Translations under genes and position numbers: made by a program
In this document: positions 36,544 to 45,218 of the stretch, one piece after another
Layout of the letters: each line of letters starts with the position of its first letter
Position numbering within the stretch: position 1 is the first letter of the stretch
Notes under the pieces: model-generated
What the model was told of the DNA's origin: nothing
Database searches by the model: none
What the model saw: only the letters and a program-made list of their open reading frames with translations
Origin: an uncultured SAR86 cluster bacterium
GTDB lineage: Bacteria > Pseudomonadota > Gammaproteobacteria > Magnimaribacterales > AG-339-G14
Direction: 5' to 3'
Length of the DNA stretch: 64,000 bases
Assembly: GCA_902595715.1 (NCBI GenBank)
Contig: CACJRI010000003.1
Coordinates: 102,528 to 166,527, forward strand

Positions 36544-37359
36544 TTATCGACCTTTGAATACTGGCTGTTTTTTTTCAACAAAAGCTTTTGTAGCATTTTT
36601 GTGATCTTCTGTTTGACCGCAGTGAACATGATGTGTGACTTCTAGATCAAGACAATCATCTACTTCTCCACTAACGGCTCTGTTTAGATTTTCTTTCATG
36701 TATCGAAAAGCAACTGCTGGACCTTCAGCAAGTTGTTTAGCTATTTCTAGAGTTTTCTGCTCAAGCTCTTCGTGTTTTACAACCCAATTAGTTAGCCCAA
36801 GTTTCAGAGCTTCTTCAGCAGGAATTTTGTCTGATAAAAAATAAAGTTCTTTTGCCTTTGATAAACCCACTAAATGAGTCATAAAGTAAGATCCTCCATA
36901 GTCACCAGAAAAGCCTACTTTGGCAAAAGCAGTAGTGAAAAAAGCACTATCGGACATTATTCTAAGGTCACAAGAAAGAGCATAAGACATTCCTGCACCG
37001 GCTGCGGGCCCATTCACTGCAGCAATTGTGGGTTTGGGCATTTTAAATAATTTACCCGAGGTACCTCTTTGATGAATCCTTTGCTCATGGATGGCTATAT
37101 CAATTGTTCGTTTAGGATCATTTTTTTTATTGGCCATACCTTTTACATCTCCGCCCGCACAAAAAGCACCTTCAGAACCTGTAAGAATGACCGCTCTTAC
37201 TTCAGAATCATTTTCAAAATCTTCTAAAGTTGCCATCATCGCTGCATTCATTTCATCCGACATAGCATTTCTAGCTTCAGGTCTGTTCATTATAATTTTT
37301 CCCAAACCATCTCCTTTCAGAGCTTTTAGGTGATCTGTTCCCATATCAATTTCTTTCAT
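36544..37359 (-). CDS. enoyl-CoA hydratase/isomerase
   Basis: A 271-residue crotonase. NRPEARNAMSDEMN, the oxyanion-hole segments AFCAGGDVKGMA and GPAAGAGMSYALSCDLR, and GFSGDYGGSYFMTHLVG are clear. The usual Glu of GxxGGxxxL is Asp-Tyr here, so isomerase, hydrolase or another crotonase reaction is possible. A GGAGAG site precedes the ATG. It diverges from the VOC gene and abuts the MDR dehydrogenase gene at its stop. Confidence 0.9.
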   Translation of the reverse strand: MKEIDMGTDHLKALKGDGLGKIIMNRPEARNAMSDEMNAAMMATLEDFENDSEVRAVILTGSEGAFCAGGDVKGMANKKNDPKRTIDIAIHEQRIHQRGTSGKLFKMPKPTIAAVNGPAAGAGMSYALSCDLRIMSDSAFFTTAFAKVGFSGDYGGSYFMTHLVGLSKAKELYFLSDKIPAEEALKLGLTNWVVKHEELEQKTLEIAKQLAEGPAVAFRYMKENLNRAVSGEVDDCLDLEVTHHVHCGQTEDHKNATKAFVEKKQPVFKGR

Positions 37360-37405
37360 TTTTCTCTCCTTTTATTTATCCTTAAAGTATTATTTTACAA
37401 ATATT

Positions 37406-38149
37406 ATGAGATTAAGACAGTTAGTTATCGTTGCTGAAGAAAGGGATTCTATTGCAAATCAAATTTGTGATGTGTTTGATTTAAAAGTAGCTTTTCACGA
37501 TGATGGTCTCATTCACTTTGGACTTATAAACTCATTAATACCTTTGGGTGATACTTTTATAGAGATTGTTACCCCCGTAAAAGAAAACACCACTGCAGAA
37601 AGATTTCTAAATCGTAGAGGTGGAAATGGTGGTTACATGGTAATTGTAGATTGCGATGATGTTGCCAAAGAAAAAGAGCGAGTAACCAATGAAAATATTG
37701 GCATTGTTTATGAAGTTGAGAGAAGCGAAGGCCACGTAACTGGAAAAACCATTCACTTGCATCCCAAACACATTGGTGGAGCAATAGTTTCAATTGATAA
37801 AATGGAACCTGAGTCAGCATGGCTTTGGGCAGGTCTTGATTGGGAAAAGTGTGTCTCAAAAAATGATAATGCTGAGAGACTGTTCGGCGTTGTGATGCAA
37901 TCCGATGATAAATTCGCTCTTTGTAAAAAATGGGAAAAAGCTTTTGGGGTTAAAGCAGATGAAAATCTTCAAATTAATTTCTCAGACTCCAGAATCAAGT
38001 TTGTTGACAATCTTGATCAGAGGGGCGAGGGAATCAATGCCTTTGAGTTGTCAGTAAAAAATAAAGAAATAGTCTATGAAAGAGCAAAAGAACTTGGTTT
38101 GATAAAAAATGATTTAATTCACATTGGCGGAGTGAATTTCTTACTTTAA
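37406..38149 (+). CDS. VOC/glyoxalase-like protein
   Basis: A 247-residue protein of the glyoxalase-like (Glyoxalase_3) group. MRLRQLVIVAEERDSIANQICDVF begins one beta-alpha-beta-beta-beta module, and NNAERLFGVVMQSDDKFALCKKWEKAFG begins a second one. Conserved acidic/His ligands (HFGLINSLIPLGDTFIEIV, with Glu) could bind a divalent metal. No reaction can be named. It is divergent from the crotonase gene and 32 bases upstream of the metal-type outer-membrane gene. Confidence 0.8.
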   Translation: MRLRQLVIVAEERDSIANQICDVFDLKVAFHDDGLIHFGLINSLIPLGDTFIEIVTPVKENTTAERFLNRRGGNGGYMVIVDCDDVAKEKERVTNENIGIVYEVERSEGHVTGKTIHLHPKHIGGAIVSIDKMEPESAWLWAGLDWEKCVSKNDNAERLFGVVMQSDDKFALCKKWEKAFGVKADENLQINFSDSRIKFVDNLDQRGEGINAFELSVKNKEIVYERAKELGLIKNDLIHIGGVNFLL

Positions 38150-38168
38150 TAGATCTTAATAATATAGA

Positions 38169-38187
38169 ATGCGCACAACACATGCGC
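38169..38187. repeat. ATGCGC direct/inverted repeat across a start codon
   Basis: ATGCGC occurs at 38169-38174 and 38182-38187 (second copy is the start codon region), and GCGCA/TGCGC also form a 5-base dyad around seven bases. A GC-rich repeat in an AT-rich gap just before a secreted gene may be an operator. TATAGA at 38163-38168 could be the -10. No known regulator matches it to my knowledge. Confidence 0.35.
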
Positions 38188-39213
38188 TCCGTTCAAATAA
38201 TTTTTCTTCTAGTTTTCTCGATTTCGGCATTTGGTTCTCAGGCAATTGGTCATGCACCTATTGGAGTTATGGCCGATCACATGCACAAAAAAGGCGAATC
38301 AATGATTTCTGTGAGAGCTTCTTACATGAAAATGAGAGGTAATTCTTTAGATGGAAATTCAATCTCAGACAGCGAAATTTTAGTTATAGACAACCCACAT
38401 TCAAATTCACCAGCAAAACTTAGTGTTGTTCCAATCGAAATGAGTATGACAATGTTAATGCTTGGAGGCATGTATGCTCCAACGGATGAAGTTACTTTGA
38501 TGTTCATGACAATGTTTATGGATAAATCCATGAATTTAAATACTTATCACGCAATGATGAGAAATAATATCGGCTCATTCAATTCATCTTCTTCGGATCT
38601 TTCTGATCTATCTTTTTCTGCATTAGTGAACCTTTATGAGCAAGATAAAAGCAGGTGGCATGCAGAAATTGGCTTGAAGTTTTCTGTTGGAGATAAAAAC
38701 GAAAAAGGCAAAGTACTTACCCCCATGAATACCAATATGGAAATGCTTTTGCCTTATGGTATGCAATCGGGAGACGATTCTGTCGCTTTGGTTATTGGCT
38801 TTACCAACCTTTATACATTATCTGATGAACATACTTTTGGAAATCAAATTAGGTTCTTTAGAAATATTTCATCTAAGGAATGGCATCATGGAGATAAAAC
38901 TTATTTTGATTCTTGGTATCAGTACTCAGTAAGCAGAAACTTTTCTATTTCATCTAGGTTGAGACTCAATCACCAGCGAGGCATTTCAGGCTTTGATTCC
39001 AATATCAAGGCACCGGTCCAGACCTCTATAACATCAAATTACGGCGGTTTTACGGCTGAAGTAGGTTTGGGTTTTAATTTTCTTACCCAAATCTTTCCTG
39101 GATCTGAAGACAGACTTGCCTTGGAGATTATTAACCCAATAATCAATGAAAAAAATGGTCTCCAGATGAAAGACAAAACCAAAATAGTCTTTGGCTTTCA
39201 AAAATCTTTTTAA
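38182..39213 (+). CDS. secreted Met/His-rich outer-membrane transporter-like protein
   Basis: A 343-residue protein with a signal peptide (cleavage near Ala20) followed by a mature start HAPIGVMADHMHKKGE that is rich in His and Met. The rest has beta-strand patterning (SNYGGFTAEVGLGFNF, KTKIVFGFQKSF) and ends in Phe, like an outer-membrane barrel. Related proteins, as far as I recall, often sit near copper-handling genes, and the Met/His-rich N-terminus would fit Cu binding, but this is inference. Met-rich segments recur (MEMLLPYGMQSGDD, MTMLMLGGMYAP). Confidence 0.7.
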   Translation: MRSVQIIFLLVFSISAFGSQAIGHAPIGVMADHMHKKGESMISVRASYMKMRGNSLDGNSISDSEILVIDNPHSNSPAKLSVVPIEMSMTMLMLGGMYAPTDEVTLMFMTMFMDKSMNLNTYHAMMRNNIGSFNSSSSDLSDLSFSALVNLYEQDKSRWHAEIGLKFSVGDKNEKGKVLTPMNTNMEMLLPYGMQSGDDSVALVIGFTNLYTLSDEHTFGNQIRFFRNISSKEWHHGDKTYFDSWYQYSVSRNFSISSRLRLNHQRGISGFDSNIKAPVQTSITSNYGGFTAEVGLGFNFLTQIFPGSEDRLALEIINPIINEKNGLQMKDKTKIVFGFQKSF

Positions 39214-39231
39214 GTTTCTTGCTTTTAATAG

Positions 39232-39237
39232 TATATT
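39232..39237 (+). promoter_or_regulatory. candidate PhyH-gene -10 element
   Basis: TATATT ends 6 bases before ATG 39244 and no ribosome site intervenes, the same geometry as at guaB. In an AT-rich gap such a hexamer may be chance. Confidence 0.35.
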
Positions 39238-39243
39238 TCTTAG

Positions 39244-40137
39244 ATGGCTGATTTAGTTCACCTCCCAAACTCAGCTTCTTCGGAAGAGATTATCGATGTT
39301 CTTAAAAGAGATGCTGGAGTGATAATTGATAACCTCTTGCACTCAGATGACATTTCTAGTATCAATCAAGATCTTCAACCGTTCTTAAAAAATGATGTTT
39401 TTGGTAGGGATGAATTCACTGGATTTAAAACTAAAAGAGTTGGGGCATTAATTGCAAGATCTGAAGCCTGTAGAGAATTGGCATTAAATCCTTTAGTTAA
39501 TGAAGTTTCAGAAAAGTATTTATCTCCTTACTGCGACGGTTATCAACTGCATTTCACTTCAGCGGTAAGTATTGGTCCGGGAGAAAGTAAACAAATTCTT
39601 CATAGAGATAGAGGAATTTGGGGTGGTTATTTACCCAGAAAAGTTGAACCGCTTATGAGTACCATTTGGGCAGTAACGGATTTTACTAGGGAAAATGGAG
39701 CTACGCAGATTGTTCCTGGATCTCATCTCTGGGAAAAAGACCGAATTCCTAATGAGGATGAAATAGCTTATGCTGAAATGAAAGCGGGATCAGTACTTCT
39801 TTATACTGGAACTGTACTGCATGGCGGAGGAGAAAATACTACAAAAAATGATATTCGAACTGGAGTTTTTCTGCATTATGCTCTTAATTGGCTACGTCAG
39901 GAAGAAAATCAATATCTATCCTGCCCTCCTGAGATTGCAAAAGATATTTCGCCTGAAATAAGATCTTTAATAGGATATTCGAAGGGAGGCTACGTATTGG
40001 GTTTCTATTCTGATCCGTTAGATAAAAATGCAGAGTATGAATCTGTTTCACCGGAAAACTTATTTAAGGATAGGTTTTTTGACGAGTACTCAGCAATACC
40101 TGATCCTGAGGAACTGGTTCAAAAATCTACAAAATAG
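39244..40137 (+). CDS. phytanoyl-CoA dioxygenase (PhyH) family protein
   Basis: A 297-residue Fe(II)/2-oxoglutarate dioxygenase. The metal triad is His120 and Asp122 in LHRDRG and His193 in VLHGGG; Arg near 206 (IRTGVF) would bind 2-oxoglutarate. QIVPGSHLWEKD is the family segment before the last His. It would hydroxylate a fatty acyl-CoA or small lipid-like acid, consistent with the many acyl-CoA genes in the window. It ends at the start of the 286-base gap. Confidence 0.88.
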   Translation: MADLVHLPNSASSEEIIDVLKRDAGVIIDNLLHSDDISSINQDLQPFLKNDVFGRDEFTGFKTKRVGALIARSEACRELALNPLVNEVSEKYLSPYCDGYQLHFTSAVSIGPGESKQILHRDRGIWGGYLPRKVEPLMSTIWAVTDFTRENGATQIVPGSHLWEKDRIPNEDEIAYAEMKAGSVLLYTGTVLHGGGENTTKNDIRTGVFLHYALNWLRQEENQYLSCPPEIAKDISPEIRSLIGYSKGGYVLGFYSDPLDKNAEYESVSPENLFKDRFFDEYSAIPDPEELVQKSTK

Positions 40138-40245
40138 CTAAAAGTAGACTACGCCTATTAGGTAGCCGCCATAGAAAAAGGCAACAGCATAAAAAGGATA
40201 TTCTCTACAAAAATTCCAGACTGATTTTAAATATTCACTAATCAT
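40138..40245 (-). CDS. possible 35-residue membrane protein
   Basis: A short frame on the minus strand with a hydrophobic, aromatic-rich stretch (FYAVAFFYGGYLIGVVYF at residues 18-35) after a charged start MISEYLKSVWNF. It looks like a single-pass small membrane protein. Its stop sits directly against the stop of the PhyH gene (40137). A weak AAGAG site lies 5 bases before the ATG. A random frame of this length is possible in such sequence, so confidence is modest. Confidence 0.4.
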   Translation of the reverse strand: MISEYLKSVWNFCREYPFYAVAFFYGGYLIGVVYF

Positions 40246-40423
40246 TTCATCTCTTAGGGGAAATACATAATAGACAATCAAAAGTTAATTTTTGCTTATA
40301 CCTTTATATAAAATTTATTAAAAAAAATTTTTTTATTACAAATTAATACACCTTTAAATTATTGCATCCAGAATTTATTTGAAGCATAGTTAAACGACTG
40401 ATTTTCACAAATATAGATAAATA
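40246..40423. other. AT-rich divergent intergenic region
   Basis: Between the possible small protein and the acyl-CoA ligase. It has no gene I can support. It contains an A8T7 tract at 40320-40334, likely to bend DNA, and TATAGA (40412-40417) ending 6 bases before the ligase ATG, a possible -10. Confidence 0.5.
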
Positions 40424-41965
40424 ATGACTGTAAAATATTACGATTGGGTAGAGTATCAATCTAACTTTAGGCCAAAAAAAATTGCAATCAAAGAGATCTC
40501 TAATGGTCGAGAAACCTCTTATTATGAATTGAATCAAAGATCTAAATCATTGGCGGGATGGTTGCAAAAAAAAGGTTTGAAAAAAGGGGATAGAGTTGCG
40601 ATCTTAGCTCATAACTGCGCCGAAGTTTTTGAACTTGAATTTGCCTGTGGAAAAATTGGCGGTGTTGAATTACCTCTTAACTGGAGGCTTACTAAGCCAG
40701 AACTTGAATACATTTTGAATGATAGCAAGCCAATCTGTTTGATTTATTCTGTTGAGTTTAAAGATATTGCTCAAGAACTAATAAAAGATTGCGGCATAAA
40801 AAACTCTTTGATGATCGAAGAGGACAATTACGGCAGTGAATATGAGCAAGCTATTTTAGAAAATAATGATTTTGAAACCGTAGAAAGTAATCACGATGAC
40901 TTAATTATGTTGATGTATACCTCCGGTACGACTGGTCACCCTAAAGGCGCCATGATTAATCATCAAATGCAATTTTTCAATACTGTAAATTTAGGAGCTA
41001 CTGCAAGAATTACTGACAAAACAATTCAACTTGTTGTTTTGCCACTATTTCATACAGGCGGCATGAATTGTTATGCAAATCCAATTTTGCACAATGGCGG
41101 ACAAATTGTATTGATGAAAGAGTTTGATCCAGGAAAAGCCTTGGAAATAATTAATAATCCTGATTTTGGAATTACACATTTTTTTGCTGTGCCTGCTCCT
41201 TTTCAATTTATGATGCAGCATCAAAACTTTGCTACAACAGATTTTTCCAGAATTGAAGGAGCCGGTGTAGGCGGAGCACCATGCGCTGAAATCATCATAG
41301 AGACTTGGCAAAACAAGGGTGTAGAACTATGGCAAGGTTGGGGAATGACAGAAACAAGCCCTGGCGGAATTGGATTATCTGGAGATGATGCTGCAAGAAA
41401 AATTGGCTCGGCAGGAAAACCTTTGTTACATACAGAAGTTAAAATAGTCGATGAAAAGGGCAATGAAGTCAAACAAGGCGAAGTTGGAGAAATACTTATC
41501 AAAGGTCCAAATATTACACCAGGATATTGGAATAATGAGGAGGCAACAAAAAACTCTTTTGTGGATGGCTGGCTAAAAACAGGAGATGCTGCACAAATGG
41601 ATGATGAGGGTTTTATTTACATTGTTGACCGTCAAAAGGATATGTATATTTCTGGCGGTGAAAATGTATATCCGGCTGAAGTAGAAAATGTGCTTTATCA
41701 ATTACCTCAAATTGCTGAAGCTGCGATCATAGGCATACCTGATGAAAAATGGGGAGAAGTTGGCCTTGCTTTTATTGCTCTAAAGCCTAATGAAAGTTTA
41801 TCTGATGAAGATATCATTAATCATTGTCTTAAAAACTTAGCAAAATTCAAAATACCAAAAAGTGTGGAGTTCATCGAAGCTTTACCGAGAAACGCTACGG
41901 GGAAGGTTTTGAAAAGGACTTTAAGAGAACAAAAACTTGGAAAATCAGCTCCAGCAATATCGTAA
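40424..41965 (+). CDS. acyl-CoA synthetase (AMP-forming)
   Basis: A 513-residue ANL-superfamily ligase that activates a carboxylic acid to acyl-AMP and then acyl-CoA. The P-loop-like A3 motif YTSGTTGHPKG is at about residues 166-176, GWGMTETSPGG is A5, the A7/A8 hinge is WLKTGDAAQMDDEGFIYIVDRQKD, and the catalytic Lys is in RNATGKVLKRTL near 497. The substrate class (medium chain, aryl) cannot be fixed. Its stop TAA is followed immediately by the ATG of the carboxyltransferase gene. Confidence 0.95.
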   Translation: MTVKYYDWVEYQSNFRPKKIAIKEISNGRETSYYELNQRSKSLAGWLQKKGLKKGDRVAILAHNCAEVFELEFACGKIGGVELPLNWRLTKPELEYILNDSKPICLIYSVEFKDIAQELIKDCGIKNSLMIEEDNYGSEYEQAILENNDFETVESNHDDLIMLMYTSGTTGHPKGAMINHQMQFFNTVNLGATARITDKTIQLVVLPLFHTGGMNCYANPILHNGGQIVLMKEFDPGKALEIINNPDFGITHFFAVPAPFQFMMQHQNFATTDFSRIEGAGVGGAPCAEIIIETWQNKGVELWQGWGMTETSPGGIGLSGDDAARKIGSAGKPLLHTEVKIVDEKGNEVKQGEVGEILIKGPNITPGYWNNEEATKNSFVDGWLKTGDAAQMDDEGFIYIVDRQKDMYISGGENVYPAEVENVLYQLPQIAEAAIIGIPDEKWGEVGLAFIALKPNESLSDEDIINHCLKNLAKFKIPKSVEFIEALPRNATGKVLKRTLREQKLGKSAPAIS

Positions 41966-43480
41966 ATGTCAGATAGATCAGAGCTCATAGAACTTCATAA
42001 TAGATTATCTAAAACTCTGGATGAAGAAAGGGAAGCTGCCAGAGAGAAGAGATACGAAAAGGGATACAGAACAGCTAGAGAAAATCTTGATGATTTAGTG
42101 GATAAAGATTCCTTTGTAGAATATGGCCAGCTTGCTATTGCAGCACAAAAAAGTAGAAGGGAACTTGAGGAGCTAAGAACTGAAACAGCTGCTGATGGAA
42201 TAATTACTGGGTTTGGTAAGATTAATAGTGAGATTTTAAATAATAAAAAAGCTCTTTCTGCAATAATTATCAATGACTATTCAGTCTTAGCTGGAACTCA
42301 AGGATATTATCATCACAAAAAATTAGATAGGATTTGTGAGACAGCCGAAAAACAAAATTTACCAGTCGTAATGTATACAGAAGGAGGCGGAGGCAGGCCC
42401 GGCGATACGGATGTACATGTTCAATTTGCAGGATTAAATATTCCCTCTTTTAGTAATTGGGCAAAATTAAAAGGAAAAAGCCTAAGAATTGCTGTTAATA
42501 ACGGATACTGTTTTGCTGGCAATGCAGCATTATTTGGAACTGCTGATTTTTGCATTTCTACAAAAAAATCTTGGTTAGGAATGGCAGGACCGGCAATGAT
42601 AGAAGGCGGAGGACTAGGCAAGGTAAATCCAAAAGATATTGGTCCAGCTGAAGAACAAGAAAAACTGGGTGTTATCGACTACCTTGCAGAAGACGAAGCA
42701 GATGCAACAAGATTTGCAAAGAAATTACTTTCTTACTTTCAGGGAGATCTTAATAAATGGGAAACCAAGGACCAGTCAATTTTAAGAAACCTCATTCCAG
42801 AAAATAGAAGAATGGCTTACTCTGTTAGAGATATTATAGAAACCATTGCCGATAAAGATTCTTTTCTGGAAGTCAGAAAAGTTTATGGTCGAAGTGTAAT
42901 TACTGGGTTTATGAGATTGGAAGGGAAACCAGTAGCTCTTATTGCAAACGATTGTCAGCATTTGGGTGGAGCTGTGGATGCAACTTCAGCTGAAAAAGCT
43001 GGACAGTTTATTTCAATTTGTAATGAACACAATCTTCCAATAGTTTCACTAGCAGATACTCCTGGTTTTATGGTTGGTGTTGATAGTGAAAAAGAAGGAG
43101 CTGTAAGGAAAATGGGCAGTCTATTTAACGCAGGTGCAAATATCTCAGTTCCTTTGGTAGCAATCTTCTTGAGAAAAGGCTATGGTTTGGGCGCAATGGC
43201 TATGGTTGGAGGAAGCTTTTACATCCCCATTTTCACCGCTTCTTGGCCAACAGGAGAATTCGGAGGGATGGGCTTAGAAGGAGCGGTAAAACTAGGTTAC
43301 AAAAAAGAGTTGGAAGCTATTGAAGATGTCAAGGAAAGAGAAGAATTATTCAATAAGCTTGTTCAAAAAATGTATGACGCTGGAAGGGCTCTAGAGGCAG
43401 CTACACAATTAGAGATAGATGCAGTTATCGACCCAGCTGATACTAGGTCGATAATTTTGAAAGCTTTGGAAACTGGTTAA
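41966..43480 (+). CDS. acyl-CoA carboxyltransferase (biotin-dependent, beta subunit type)
   Basis: A 504-residue carboxyltransferase with the two crotonase-like halves of propionyl/methylcrotonyl-CoA carboxylase beta subunits. GGGGRPGD and AGPAMIEGGGLG lie in the first half; ADTPGFMVG, the acyl-CoA oxyanion segment RKGYGLGAMAMVGG and GEFGGMGLEGAVKLG in the second. No biotin carboxylase or biotin carrier gene is adjacent, so its partner must be elsewhere or it acts otherwise. It has zero spacing to the acyl-CoA ligase gene, implying coupled expression. Confidence 0.9.
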   Translation: MSDRSELIELHNRLSKTLDEEREAAREKRYEKGYRTARENLDDLVDKDSFVEYGQLAIAAQKSRRELEELRTETAADGIITGFGKINSEILNNKKALSAIIINDYSVLAGTQGYYHHKKLDRICETAEKQNLPVVMYTEGGGGRPGDTDVHVQFAGLNIPSFSNWAKLKGKSLRIAVNNGYCFAGNAALFGTADFCISTKKSWLGMAGPAMIEGGGLGKVNPKDIGPAEEQEKLGVIDYLAEDEADATRFAKKLLSYFQGDLNKWETKDQSILRNLIPENRRMAYSVRDIIETIADKDSFLEVRKVYGRSVITGFMRLEGKPVALIANDCQHLGGAVDATSAEKAGQFISICNEHNLPIVSLADTPGFMVGVDSEKEGAVRKMGSLFNAGANISVPLVAIFLRKGYGLGAMAMVGGSFYIPIFTASWPTGEFGGMGLEGAVKLGYKKELEAIEDVKEREELFNKLVQKMYDAGRALEAATQLEIDAVIDPADTRSIILKALETG

Positions 43481-43493
43481 AATTTTCCCTTAA

Positions 43494-43985
43494 TTAGGGA
43501 GTTCTCATTACTTCGGCAGAAGTACATTTATCAATTGAAGCAGATTTCAACTTTTCAACTGCTAATTTTAACTTTCTGTATTCTGAAACCTCAGGATTTA
43601 ATCCTGTAGATTTAACACCCACAAAACTAGTACCTAAAGTCGGATCATGCATTTCCAGACCATATGATGCATAACTAGTTGATCTAGATGAATTTTCTAT
43701 TACTTTTTCAGCAACGCTATCAATTAAAGCTGAATGCCTTATTCTTTCCGCCTGAAGTTCAGCGCAACCTAAAGCAGAAGCATCGACTTCCCAATGATAA
43801 GTTTCAGCGTTAACTTGTCCTTTTCCTCCAGCATCTTCAACAAAACTGTCTAATAGATACTTAGTTGCAGCTATGTTGTTCTGCATAAATGGAGTACTTG
43901 AACAACCTACTAAAGCTATTACAACAGATAAAGATATCAGCTTAGAAAATTGAGCAAATAATTTTCTTATATTCATTAAAAACAT
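43494..43985 (-). CDS. small lipoprotein of unknown function
   Basis: A 163-residue protein with a lipoprotein signal: KLFAQFSKLISLSVVIALVGC (Cys28). The mature part has two Cys that could pair, in ALGCAEL and SIDKCTS near its end, and no domain I recognise. An AGGAGA site precedes the first ATG by 7 bases, supporting that start over the in-frame ATG three codons later. It diverges from def and is convergent with the carboxyltransferase gene. It is an orphan in this context. Confidence 0.65.
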   Translation of the reverse strand: MFLMNIRKLFAQFSKLISLSVVIALVGCSSTPFMQNNIAATKYLLDSFVEDAGGKGQVNAETYHWEVDASALGCAELQAERIRHSALIDSVAEKVIENSSRSTSYASYGLEMHDPTLGTSFVGVKSTGLNPEVSEYRKLKLAVEKLKSASIDKCTSAEVMRTP

Positions 43986-44098
43986 TGATAATTCTCCTAA
44001 GACACTTAATATGCCTTTACGACGGCAAGTTTAAGGCCTTTAAAAACTTAAGTCAATTTTAGTGAAAGCTAAAAATAATAATAAAAATTGGTATTTTT

Positions 44099-44659
44099 AT
44101 GACAAAAATCTCTGCAAATGATTTCGAAATACTAAAATTAGGTAATCCTATTTTAAGGCAAACTGCTAAAGAACTTACCAAAGAAGAAATTTTATCCTCG
44201 GAAATACAAGAATTAATTCCTAAAATGTGGGATGTTATGAAAAAAGCCGGTGGAATTGGCTTAGCTGCACCTCAAATAGGGCTATCTATCCAGTTAGCCG
44301 TTATAAAATTGGAAAGCGATTCAGAAAGATACGATAATTTAGAAAATTCAGAGGAATTTGTCATATTTAATCCAAAACTTGAAGTAATTGACGAACAAAA
44401 ACAAGGCTTTTGGGAGGGCTGTTTGAGTGTTCCAGGCTTAAGAGGTTATGTTGAAAGACCACGAAAGCTAAAAATTAAATACTTCAATGAAAATGCTGAT
44501 GAAAAAGAGGTAATAGTTGAAGATTTCTTAGCAACAGTATTCCAGCATGAACTTGATCATTTATTTGGATTTTTGTACGTGGATAGACTTAACTCTACAA
44601 AAGACTTAGTTTTTGAAGAAGAATTAAATAATATAGCATCGGAAAAACTTTTGGACTAA
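44099..44659 (+). CDS. def: peptide deformylase
   Basis: Removes the N-formyl group from nascent peptides; 186 residues, a metal enzyme of the cytosol. All three motifs are present: GIGLAAPQIG (52-61), EGCLS (106-110, Cys108) and QHELDH (149-154, His150, Glu151, His154). It is not next to fmt, its usual partner; a CIA30-like gene follows after 3 bases instead. The start lies after GGTATTTTT with no ribosome site. The insert LESDSERYDNLENSEEF near residues 71-87 is longer than in E. coli. Confidence 0.95.
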   Translation: MTKISANDFEILKLGNPILRQTAKELTKEEILSSEIQELIPKMWDVMKKAGGIGLAAPQIGLSIQLAVIKLESDSERYDNLENSEEFVIFNPKLEVIDEQKQGFWEGCLSVPGLRGYVERPRKLKIKYFNENADEKEVIVEDFLATVFQHELDHLFGFLYVDRLNSTKDLVFEEELNNIASEKLLD

Positions 44660-44662
44660 ATT

Positions 44663-45205
44663 ATGCTGAAATATTTATTACTAATTTTCTTATCTTTAAA
44701 TATGCTTTCTTTTGAAATTCTACCCAAAAAAAATATTGATATAGATTCTTGGCGTTTTGTAAAAGATCAGGTCATGGGAGGTAAATCAGATGGCTCCATG
44801 GTATTAAAAGAATCTGCAAATGAAAATTTTGATTTTATCTCCGCAAAAGGAAATGTTTCTACCGATGGGGGAGGGTTTTTAATGTTCAGGAAAGAAATTG
44901 ATGCAAATAACTTAAGTGACTTTTCAAGAGTAAAATTCAAGGCAAGAGGGAATAACGAAAAATATTTTATCCATATAAAAACTAAAGGCTCTATCCTTCC
45001 TTGGGTCAGATATCTAGGTGAATTTGAAGTTACTAATGAATGGCAAGATTTTGAAATTGAATTTACTGAATTCATTCGATACAGTAATAAAAGTCCAAAA
45101 AAAAGAAATCTTAACCCTAAAAAAATAAAACTTATTGGCGTAGAAGCTTCTGGCAGGGATTTTGATATGGACATAGACATAGCTTCAATGAGTTTTTCTA
45201 AATAA
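44663..45205 (+). CDS. CIA30 (NDUFAF1-like) family protein
   Basis: A 180-residue protein of the CIA30 family, beta-sandwich domains known from complex-I assembly factors but also found in unrelated bacterial secreted proteins. WRFVKDQVMGGKSDGSM, GGGFLMFRKEID and RVKFKARGNNEKYFIHIK are the family blocks, ending with a carbohydrate-binding-like strand series. A signal peptide of about 17 residues suggests export. It starts 3 bases after def; the functional link is unclear. Confidence 0.82.
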   Translation: MLKYLLLIFLSLNMLSFEILPKKNIDIDSWRFVKDQVMGGKSDGSMVLKESANENFDFISAKGNVSTDGGGFLMFRKEIDANNLSDFSRVKFKARGNNEKYFIHIKTKGSILPWVRYLGEFEVTNEWQDFEIEFTEFIRYSNKSPKKRNLNPKKIKLIGVEASGRDFDMDIDIASMSFSK

Positions 45206-45218
45206 ATAAATTAAAAAG

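Noticed and set aside
40320..40334. A8T7 tract as a Rho-independent terminator
   Set aside because: It has no GC stem, and lies upstream of the ligase gene and the small ORF; it is more likely a bent promoter tract or chance.
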